Below are positions 1 through 5,880 of a stretch of DNA of 6,416 nt, one piece after another (within the stretch, counting starts at the first letter, position 1; each line of letters begins with the position of its first letter). The stretch comes from Tepidiphilus sp. (GTDB taxonomy: Bacteria; Pseudomonadota; Gammaproteobacteria; Burkholderiales; Rhodocyclaceae), in the NCBI GenBank assembly GCA_028684345.1, contig JAQUGB010000099.1, positions 1-6,416 on the forward strand, read 5' to 3'. The position numbers and the translations under genes are program-made. The notes beneath the pieces are model-generated. The model saw nothing but the letters and a program-made list of their open reading frames with translations, did no database searches and was not told the DNA's origin.

Positions 1-257
1 TAGCGAACGGCGGCAGACTCATCGAAGGGAAGGCAGCGGCCGGCAAACTCTTCTTGGAACATGCTCTGCGCAACGCTGCAGAGCGCTTGGCGCTTCCGGC
101 CGTCTGGTAAAAGGGCGATGCCCAGTTCGATTTCGGCACGGACGGTGGCACAGAGGTAGACCTGGGAGGGCGCTTGGCGATCGAGCCAGGCGAGCACCTG
201 CGGCGCCGGGGCGGGGCGCATGAGTTCGGACAGGACATTGGTATCGAGCAGGATCAT
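1..257 (-). CDS. FitB/VapC-type PIN-domain toxin, 3' part beyond window
   Basis: Probable ribonuclease toxin of a type II toxin-antitoxin pair. Translating the minus strand from the ATG at 257 gives an open frame of 85 codons that runs off the left edge. It begins MILLDTNVLSELMRP, the classic PIN-domain N-terminus with metal-binding Asp5. A second acidic residue, Glu42, lies in ATVRAEIELGIALL, and a later block reads LPFDESAAVRY. These blocks line up well with what I remember of gonococcal FitB. The remaining catalytic aspartates of the family would lie in the missing C-terminal half, so integrity of the toxin cannot be judged. The start overlaps the antitoxin stop by four bases (ATGA, 257-254), the usual sign of translational coupling. 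Family members cleave RNA, and the antitoxin blocks this. The exact RNA target cannot be inferred. Confidence 0.9.
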   Translation of the reverse strand, partial: MILLDTNVLSELMRPAPAPQVLAWLDRQAPSQVYLCATVRAEIELGIALLPDGRKRQALCSVAQSMFQEEFAGRCLPFDESAAVR

Positions 258-502
258 GCCGTCTCGTCGTGGAAGGGGGGCGGTCGCGGGGCCGTGCGGG
301 GAGGGATGGGGAGATCGTCCACACCGAGGTCGTGGAAGCGCTGCGCGATGCGCCGGCCAAGCCCTGGTGTTTCCTCTTCCAGCACGGCGCGACGCAGCAG
401 ACGCCGGGCTTCCTCTTCCACTGAGACGCCGTCTTGCGCGGCACGCCGTTTCAAGGCCGACTCTAGGGTTTCGTCGATCTGGGAGATCGTCAAGCTCGAC
501 AT
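254..502 (-). CDS. FitA-like ribbon-helix-helix antitoxin
   Basis: An 82-residue protein beginning MSSLTISQIDETLESALKRR. The short N-terminal beta strand followed by two helices (about residues 3-40, including the segment DGVSVEEEARRLLRRAV) fits the FitA/StbC-type ribbon-helix-helix DNA-binding fold. The C-terminal tail, about residues 43-82, is rich in proline and acidic residues and would be the part that wraps and inhibits the PIN toxin. The frame stays open up to 625, but I chose the ATG at 502 because it has a GGAG ribosome binding site six bases upstream and matches the usual start of the family. Starts at 526 or 523 are possible but less likely. The gene precedes and overlaps the toxin gene. 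Family members repress their own operon by binding palindromes in the promoter, and a candidate palindrome is present at 548-559. Confidence 0.85.
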   Translation of the reverse strand: MSSLTISQIDETLESALKRRAAQDGVSVEEEARRLLRRAVLEEETPGLGRRIAQRFHDLGVDDLPIPPRTAPRPPPFHDETA

Positions 503-533
503 GGAAGGCTCCGGTACATGCATCATGCCTTTC

Positions 534-562
534 AGTGTAAGCATCGACCGTCCAGACGGCAA
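534..562 (-). promoter_or_regulatory. Probable sigma-70 promoter of the toxin-antitoxin operon
   Basis: On the minus strand, TTGCCG (562-557) and TACACT (539-534) are separated by exactly 17 bases, each matching four of six consensus positions. Transcription would begin near 527, about 25 bases before the antitoxin ATG. This would make the pair independent of metF. Assigned by eye from consensus and spacing only. Confidence 0.45.
548..559. promoter_or_regulatory. Palindrome in toxin-antitoxin promoter spacer, candidate antitoxin operator
   Basis: CCGTC-CA-GACGG is a perfect 5+2+5 inverted repeat lying between the proposed -35 and -10 boxes. Ribbon-helix-helix antitoxins of this class bind short palindromes in their own promoters, so this is a natural autorepression site. 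The repeat is seen directly; the role is inferred. Confidence 0.4.
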
Positions 563-580
563 GAAAGTTCGCAGAATGGG

Positions 581-600
581 GCACGGCTCTGCTGCCGTGC
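581..600 (-). terminator. Hairpin downstream of metF, possible weak terminator
   Basis: GCACGGC and GCCGTGC form a perfect 7-bp stem around a 6-base loop in the gap between metF and the toxin-antitoxin promoter. The bases after the stem on the minus strand are CCCATTCTG, so there is no real U-tract and intrinsic termination would be poor. A second, weaker 5-bp stem lies at 622-637. The position, about 80 bases past the metF stop and just before the next promoter, suits a transcript end. Confidence 0.3.
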
Positions 601-680
601 GTGACGTGATCGGGAGATTGCCCACGCGAGGCCGTGGAAGCGACGGACGATGCGCCGGCTTCGGGGCCGTGCCGCAGCGA

Positions 681-1532
681 TCAGCTTGTCGCGCACCGGG
701 TCAATCCCAGTGCCTCGGCGATCGCCAGCGTCGGTTCGGCCTGATTCATGGTGTAGAAATGCAGGCCCGGGGCGCCGAGTTGGAGCAGCCGCTCACACAG
801 GCGCACGAGCACTTCCAGGCCGAAAGCGCGCACCGACTCGGCATCGTCGCCGTAGGCTTCCATCTTCTTGCGGACCCAGCGCGGGATTTCGGCGCCGCAG
901 GCGTCCGAGAAGCGCGCGAGCCGCGCGAAGCTGGTGATCGGCATGATGCCGGGCACGATGGGGGCGGTGACGCCGCGGCGCCGGGATTCCTCGACGAAGT
1001 GGGTGTAGGCGTCGGCGTTGTAGAAGTACTGCGTGAGGGCGCAGTCGGCGCCGGCGCGCATCTTGCGGGCGAAGGCGTCGAGATCGGCCGTGGCGCTGGC
1101 CGCCTGCGGGTGATATTCGGGGTAGGCCGCGACCGCGATCCAGAAGTGATCGCCCGTTTCGGCGCGGATGAATTCGACGAGGTCGCTGGCGTGGCGCAGC
1201 TCGCCGGGGTCGCGCACGCCGGAGGGGAGGTCGCCCCTGAGCGCCACGAGGCGCCGCACGCCGAGCGCCTGGTACTGCTGCAGGATCTCGCGGATCTGGG
1301 CGCGGGTGGCGCCGATGCAGGAGAGGTGGGGGGCGACGTCGAGTCCGGCGCGGTGCAGCCGCTCGACCACGGCGAAGGTGCGCTCGCGGGTGGAGCCGCC
1401 GGCACCGTAGGTGACGGAATAGTAGGCCGGGCGCAGGCGCTGCGTGAGGCGCCGGCGCGCCTCCTCGAGCTTGGCTTCGCCTTCCGCCGTTTGCGGCGGG
1501 AAGAATTCGACGGACAGTTCCAAGTGCTGCAT
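681..1532 (-). CDS. metF: 5,10-methylenetetrahydrofolate reductase
   Basis: Cytoplasmic flavoenzyme that reduces 5,10-methylene-THF to 5-methyl-THF, the methyl donor for homocysteine remethylation. The 283-residue product is close to the size of E. coli MetF (296) and consists of the single TIM-barrel catalytic domain. Visible family landmarks are SVEFFPP (catalytic Glu9, equivalent to E. coli Glu28), SVTYGAGGSTRERT (39-52), APHLSCIGAT (67-76), VALRGDLP (96-103, with Asp101 at the flavin/folate site), AAYPEYHP (135-142), ALTQYFYN (165-172, Gln168), PGIMPIT (194-200) and GLHFYTMN (256-263). The start at 1532 has GAGGAA seven bases upstream. The gene lies 65 bases after ahcY on the same strand with no terminator between, so co-transcription from the SAH-riboswitch promoter is likely. 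The same frame stays open far upstream through ahcY, but that part is a shadow. Confidence 0.97.
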   Translation of the reverse strand: MQHLELSVEFFPPQTAEGEAKLEEARRRLTQRLRPAYYSVTYGAGGSTRERTFAVVERLHRAGLDVAPHLSCIGATRAQIREILQQYQALGVRRLVALRGDLPSGVRDPGELRHASDLVEFIRAETGDHFWIAVAAYPEYHPQAASATADLDAFARKMRAGADCALTQYFYNADAYTHFVEESRRRGVTAPIVPGIMPITSFARLARFSDACGAEIPRWVRKKMEAYGDDAESVRAFGLEVLVRLCERLLQLGAPGLHFYTMNQAEPTLAIAEALGLTRCATS

Positions 1533-1566
1533 CACGGGGTTCCTCGGCGTTCGCGCGCACGCCCTC

Positions 1567-1583
1567 CGCACCAGGGCGGTGCG
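1567..1583 (-). other. Small hairpin in the ahcY-metF gap
   Basis: CGCACC and GGTGCG pair as a 6-bp stem around a 5-base loop, about 15 bases after the ahcY stop. No U-tract follows, so it is not an intrinsic terminator. It could stabilise the upstream message after processing, or simply be chance in very GC-rich DNA. Confidence 0.25.
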
Positions 1584-1597
1584 CGGCGGTGCGGGGC

Positions 1598-3007
<1,410 letters not shown>

Positions 3008-3048
3008 CGAAATGCTCCTATTCGGGAACGAGGCCGAGCGGATGCGCA

Positions 3049-3090
3049 GCTCACCTGCGTCTTCCGTTCGGCCGGAGAAGACGGGTGAGC
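3049..3090 (-). promoter_or_regulatory. Switching hairpin after the SAH aptamer (expression platform)
   Basis: GCTCACC (3090-3084) is the exact complement of GGTGAGC (3055-3049), and directly inside it CGTCTTC (3083-3077) pairs with GAAGACG (3064-3058). This makes a 14-bp hairpin with only a 2-base bulge (3057-3056) and a 12-base loop. Its first four bases (3090-3087) are also the last four of the aptamer's 3' pseudoknot strand, so the hairpin and the ligand-bound aptamer cannot form together. No U-tract follows and the ribosome binding site at 3018-3015 lies 31 bases beyond. The pairing is seen directly; how it controls expression is inferred. Confidence 0.6.
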
Positions 3091-3147
3091 GCCGTTGGAT
3101 CTGAACCGAGCCTGGCCCGCGCGGGCGGGTTGCAGCGCTCCTCGGTT
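3086..3147 (-). promoter_or_regulatory. SAH riboswitch (S-adenosylhomocysteine aptamer)
   Basis: The ahcY leader contains the conserved core of the SAH riboswitch. The 5' part reads CCGAGGAGCGCTGCAA, the middle GCCAGGCTCGG and the 3' part AACGGCGCTCA, very close to the Ralstonia aptamer as I remember it. P1 is a perfect 7-bp pairing of AACCGAG (3147-3141) with CTCGGTT (3110-3104). P2 is CCCGC (3129-3125) with GCGGG (3120-3116) around a 4-base loop. The pseudoknot pairs GAGCGC (3140-3135) with GCGCTC (3092-3087). The class is known to switch expression on when SAH binds, which suits ahcY. The RNA would start almost at the first P1 base, judging from the -10 box. Confidence 0.95.
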
Positions 3148-3154
3148 GCGGGGG

Positions 3155-3183
3155 ATTATAGCAAAGTGCTTTGCACCTGTTCT
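3155..3183 (-). promoter_or_regulatory. ahcY promoter, extended -10 type
   Basis: A perfect TATAAT (3160-3155) is preceded by TGC (3163-3161), giving an extended -10 element. The best -35 at 17-base spacing, AGAACA (3183-3178), is poor, which the TGn motif can offset. Transcription would begin around 3148-3146, placing the first aptamer stem at the 5' end of the RNA. The promoter lies just past the antiporter stop with no clear terminator between them. Confidence 0.75.
3161..3174. repeat. Inverted repeat abutting the ahcY -10 box
   Basis: GCAAAG-CA-CTTTGC is a perfect 6+2+6 inverted repeat whose right arm ends at the base before TATAAT. An overlapping smaller one, GTGC-AAA-GCAC, occupies 3176-3166. 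A dyad in the promoter spacer is a typical repressor site, but I do not recognise the motif as that of a named regulator. Confidence 0.5.
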
Positions 3184-3205
3184 CGATGGTTTTTCGCGGC
3201 GCCCC

Positions 3206-4297
3206 TCATTCGCGGCGACCGACGGATTGCACGTAGCGCACCATGAGATAGACCATGGCGAGCGGCAGGACGAAGGAGAGCATGAGCCGGACATATCCTT
3301 CGCTCCAGGGGTGGGCGCTTGCGTCCAATCCCAGATGGACGAGGTAGGCGAGGTAGAAGGCGAGCAGCAAGGCTCCGTCGCTGCGGCGAATTCCGGCGCC
3401 GGAGACGATGATGGGTAGCAGCACCACCGTGGTGCCCAGCATGACCCAGGAGTCGACGTGACGTATCGTCTCGCTCACCAGGATTCCGTGCGGCGCGACC
3501 AGGGCGGTGGCGCCGAGTACCGAGAGCAGGTTGAACGTGCAGGAGCCGATCACGTTCCCGACGGCCATGTCGCGATGGCCGCGAAGGGCAGCAACGACGG
3601 AAGTGGCGATCTCGGGCAGCGACGTGCCTACCGCCACGACCGTGAGGCCGATCACCAGCTCGCTCACGCCAAAGCTGCGGGCGATGCCGGAGGCGGCCCC
3701 CACGGCCAGGTCGGCCCCGTAGATGAGGAGCCCTAGGCCGACGAGCACCAGCGACAGCTGCACGCCCGCGTGCGCGTCCCAGCGGCTTTGGGGGATGTCG
3801 GTGGCGAGCCCGGCTTCTTCCTGGGGCGAGAGGGTGCGCGCTTGGCGGAGGAGAAAGACCGTATAGGCGATCATTGAGGAAAAGAGGATCAGGCCATCGA
3901 GGCGGCTGAGGATGCCGTCGAAGGAGGCGGTGCAGAACAGGGCGACGGCACCGAGCAGCACGGGGATTTCTTGCCGCAACAGTTGAGAGTGGACCTGGAT
4001 ATGCCCGATGATCGCGGTGACGCCGAGGATCAGCAGGATGTTGGCGATGTTGGAGCCGATCACGTTGCCTAGCGCAAGATCGGGCGCACCGCGCAAGCCC
4101 GCGCCGACCGAAACGGCGAGTTCGGGGGCGCTGGTGCCGAAGGCGACGATGGTGAGCCCCACGACCAGGGGCGAGATGCCGAATCGTGTGGCGAGGCGCG
4201 CGCCGCCGCGCACGAGCCATTCGGCGCCCAGGGTGAGCAGCCCGAGGCCGGCCGCGAGCAGGATGAATTCGAGCAGGAGCGAGGCATCGGAGGACAT
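3206..4297 (-). CDS. Calcium/sodium antiporter, YrbG/CaCA family
   Basis: Inner-membrane exchanger of the Ca2+/cation antiporter superfamily, expected to move Ca2+ against Na+ (ion selectivity not provable here). The 363-residue protein is almost wholly hydrophobic, with about ten membrane segments in two inverted halves. The signature alpha repeats are plain: GLTIVAFGTSAPELAVSV (47-64) with GNVIGSNIAN (77-86), and GLTVVAVGTSLPEIATSV (217-234) with GNVIGSCTFN (247-256). The ion-binding glutamates would be Glu59 and Glu229. The two repeats differ at the second motif, SNIAN against SCTFN. A hydrophilic loop at about 152-178 links the halves. The start at 4297 has no good Shine-Dalgarno sequence; a possible -10 box lies just upstream, suggesting a leaderless or near-leaderless message. 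It sits between metK and ahcY but has no evident role in the methyl cycle, and metK's terminator separates it from metK. Confidence 0.93.
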   Translation of the reverse strand: MSSDASLLLEFILLAAGLGLLTLGAEWLVRGGARLATRFGISPLVVGLTIVAFGTSAPELAVSVGAGLRGAPDLALGNVIGSNIANILLILGVTAIIGHIQVHSQLLRQEIPVLLGAVALFCTASFDGILSRLDGLILFSSMIAYTVFLLRQARTLSPQEEAGLATDIPQSRWDAHAGVQLSLVLVGLGLLIYGADLAVGAASGIARSFGVSELVIGLTVVAVGTSLPEIATSVVAALRGHRDMAVGNVIGSCTFNLLSVLGATALVAPHGILVSETIRHVDSWVMLGTTVVLLPIIVSGAGIRRSDGALLLAFYLAYLVHLGLDASAHPWSEGYVRLMLSFVLPLAMVYLMVRYVQSVGRRE

Positions 4298-4304
4298 GGG
4301 GCGG

Positions 4305-4310
4305 ATTTTA
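4305..4310 (-). promoter_or_regulatory. Possible -10 box of the antiporter gene
   Basis: TAAAAT matches TATAAT at five of six positions and ends seven bases before the antiporter ATG, so transcription would begin at or next to the start codon. The only -35-like match, CTGCCA (4335-4330), is 19 bases away and weak. Low confidence. Confidence 0.35.
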
Positions 4311-4359
4311 GCTCAGGGGGTCCGCGTCATGGCAGCGGGAAAAACTGATGATGCCTTCG

Positions 4360-4396
4360 AAAAATCCACCCGGACGTACCGTGCGGTACGTCCGGG
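4360..4396 (-). terminator. Intrinsic terminator of metK
   Basis: CCCGGACGTACC (4369-4380) and GGTACGTCCGGG (4385-4396) form a perfect 12-bp stem with a 4-base loop, starting 12 bases after the metK stop. On the minus strand the stem is followed by TGGA and then five T (4364-4360), a standard Rho-independent signal. The plus-strand side lacks a T-run, so it acts in one direction. It separates metK from the antiporter and ahcY units. Confidence 0.9.
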
Positions 4397-4408
4397 CGCT
4401 TCGGTGGG

Positions 4409-5575
4409 TCACAGACCGGCGTCGGCGCGCAGCGCTTCGGCTTTGTCGAGCATCTCCCAGGTGAATTCGGGTTCCTCGCGGCCGAAGTGGCCGTAGACGG
4501 CGGTTTTGGAATAGATGGGACGCAGGAGGTCCAGCATTTCGATGATGGCGCGCGGACGCAGGTCGAAGTGCCGGCGCACGAGGGCCTCGATCTTCTCGTC
4601 GGGGACCTTGCCGGTTCCGAATGTCTCGACCATGAGGCTCACCGGGCGGGCTACGCCGATGGCGTAGGCGATCTGCACTTCGCAGCGATCCGCCAGCCCC
4701 GCGGCCACGACGTTCTTCGCCACGTAGCGCGCGGCGTAGGCCGCCGAGCGGTCGACCTTGGAGGGGTCCTTGCCGCTGAAGGCGCCGCCGCCGTGGTGCG
4801 CCGCGCCGCCGTAGGTGTCGACGATGATCTTGCGCCCGGTGAGGCCGCAGTCGCCGTGCGGGCCGCCGACCACGAAGCGCCCGGTGGGGTTGATGAGATA
4901 TTTGATGTCGGGGGCGCGCAGCTCCGGCGGGATGATCGGGTGGATGATCTCCTCGATCACCGCCTCGCGGATCTCATCGTAGGTGATGTCGGGGTGGTGC
5001 TGGGTGGAGAGGACCACGGTTTCCACCTGGGTGGGCTTGCCGTCCACGTAGCGCACCGTCACCTGTGACTTGGCGTCGGGCCGCAGCCACGGGAGCCTGC
5101 CGTCCTTGCGCACTTCGGCCTGGCGCTGCATGAGGCGGTGGGCGTAGTAGATGGGCAGGGGCATGAGCACGGGGGTTTCGTTGCAGGCGTAGCCGAACAT
5201 CAGGCCTTGGTCGCCGGCGCCTTGGTCGAGCGGGTCGTCGAAAGCCTTGCCCACGCCCTGGGCGATGTCGGGCGACTGGCGGTTGATGGCGGTGAGGATG
5301 GCGCAGGACTTGTAGTCGAAACCGATGTCGGAATCGTCGTAGCCGATGCGCCGGATGACGTCCTGCGCGATCTCGCGGTAGTTGGGGTGCGCCTTGGTGG
5401 TGATCTCGCCGGAGATGACCACGAGCCCGGTGGAGACGAGGGTCTCGCAGGCGACGCGCCCGTGGGGGTCTTCGCCGAGGATGACGTCGAGCACGCCGTC
5501 GGAGATCTGGTCGGCGACCTTGTCGGGGTGCCCTTCCGAGACGGATTCGGAGGTGAAGAGGTATTCCTTGGCCAT
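4409..5575 (-). CDS. metK: S-adenosylmethionine synthetase (methionine adenosyltransferase)
   Basis: Cytoplasmic enzyme joining methionine and ATP to give SAM, the cell's main methyl donor, with release of phosphate and pyrophosphate. The 388-residue product matches the usual bacterial length (E. coli 384). Landmarks include GHPDK (15-19; His16 and Asp18 at the ATP/Mg site), the methionine-loop hexapeptide GAGDQG (119-124) with LMFGYACNET following, and DAKSQVTV (Lys169). HGDCGLTGRKI (240-250) and the phosphate-binding GGGAFSGKD (262-270; Lys269) with PSKVDRS (Lys273, Asp275) complete the active site. All expected active-site residues that I checked are present. The ATG at 5575 has GGGAG seven bases upstream, but this site lies inside a strong hairpin. 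The gene ends at its own terminator, so it is probably a single-gene unit, divergent from the acyltransferase gene. Confidence 0.98.
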   Translation of the reverse strand: MAKEYLFTSESVSEGHPDKVADQISDGVLDVILGEDPHGRVACETLVSTGLVVISGEITTKAHPNYREIAQDVIRRIGYDDSDIGFDYKSCAILTAINRQSPDIAQGVGKAFDDPLDQGAGDQGLMFGYACNETPVLMPLPIYYAHRLMQRQAEVRKDGRLPWLRPDAKSQVTVRYVDGKPTQVETVVLSTQHHPDITYDEIREAVIEEIIHPIIPPELRAPDIKYLINPTGRFVVGGPHGDCGLTGRKIIVDTYGGAAHHGGGAFSGKDPSKVDRSAAYAARYVAKNVVAAGLADRCEVQIAYAIGVARPVSLMVETFGTGKVPDEKIEALVRRHFDLRPRAIIEMLDLLRPIYSKTAVYGHFGREEPEFTWEMLDKAEALRADAGL

Positions 5576-5580
5576 GCAAT

Positions 5581-5634
5581 CGCTCCCTTCGATCCCCGTG
5601 AGGCGGCGTGCCGGCTCTGGGGATCAGGGGAGCG
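5581..5634 (-). promoter_or_regulatory. metK leader hairpin burying the ribosome binding site
   Basis: CGCTCCC (5634-5628) pairs perfectly with GGGAGCG (5587-5581), and GATCCCC (5625-5619) pairs perfectly with GGGGATC (5597-5591). Together they give two stacked 7-bp stems separated by a small internal loop and capped by a 21-base loop. The 3' arm of the outer stem contains the metK Shine-Dalgarno sequence GGGAG, and the stem ends five bases before the ATG. Such a structure should hold translation low unless it is opened. I could not match it to any SAM riboswitch class by eye. Pairing is seen directly; regulation is inferred. Confidence 0.6.
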
Positions 5635-5640
5635 GGCGAC

Positions 5641-5846
5641 GCTTTAGCGGTATTTCTTGGGCAGCTCGACTAACCTGCTGCGCGGCTGCATGGCGGCGTT
5701 GCGCGGTGCTCGGATGCTCGCCTATCTGGGTGATATGTCTCGCATCCTGCGCTCCGGGCGCCTTGCCCTGCAGCCGCTCGCGACGGTTCTTCGATCTGCC
5801 CTTCTTGTCCGCCCCGCAAGTTGTCGGATTAACTCGGCGGATGAGC
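5641..5846. other. Gene-free stretch between metK and the acyltransferase
   Basis: About 205 bases in which I recognise no gene. Frames are open on both strands: a 64-codon plus-strand frame from a TTG at 5657 and a minus-strand frame ending near 5627. None has a ribosome binding site and none resembles a known family. A minus-strand mini-frame (5691-5644) would encode MQPRSRLVELPKKYR, ending nine bases before the metK hairpin, but its ATG also lacks a ribosome binding site. If metK is transcribed from the TATAAT at 5856, all of this is 5' leader of about 270 bases. Confidence 0.5.
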
Positions 5847-5858
5847 GATAATTATAAA
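5829..5858 (+). promoter_or_regulatory. Possible promoter of the acyltransferase gene
   Basis: TTAACT (5829-5834) and TATAAA (5853-5858) are separated by 18 bases; GATAAT (5847-5852) is an alternative -10. Transcription would start near 5865, about 15 bases before the ATG. The AT-rich core contains the palindrome ATAATTAT (5848-5855). Confidence 0.4.
5851..5856 (-). promoter_or_regulatory. Possible -10 box of metK
   Basis: A perfect TATAAT on the minus strand, the only good -10 match upstream of metK. At 17-base spacing the -35 region is TCCTCA, which is weak. It overlaps the divergent promoter of the acyltransferase gene and would give metK a leader of about 270 bases. Confidence 0.35.
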
Positions 5859-5880
5859 TCTTCTTCAAGGTAATGAGGAA

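Noticed and set aside
19..444. 141-codon minus-strand open frame across the toxin-antitoxin pair
   Set aside because: It runs in a different frame through both recognisable genes and has arginine- and proline-rich shadow composition.
3188..3208. Terminator at the end of the antiporter gene
   Set aside because: The sequence after the stop has a short GGCGCC dyad and an A-run on the minus strand, but no stable stem followed by T residues.
5576..5850. A known SAM riboswitch class upstream of metK
   Set aside because: I looked for the SAM-I, SAM-II, SMK-box (SAM-III) and SAM/SAH core sequences and for a second copy of the SAH aptamer, and found none; only the plain hairpin at 5634-5581 is supported.
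5657..5851. 64-codon plus-strand frame before the acyltransferase gene
   Set aside because: It starts at TTG without a ribosome binding site, overlaps the likely promoter region and resembles no family I know. It is mentioned in the gap entry in case conservation shows otherwise.
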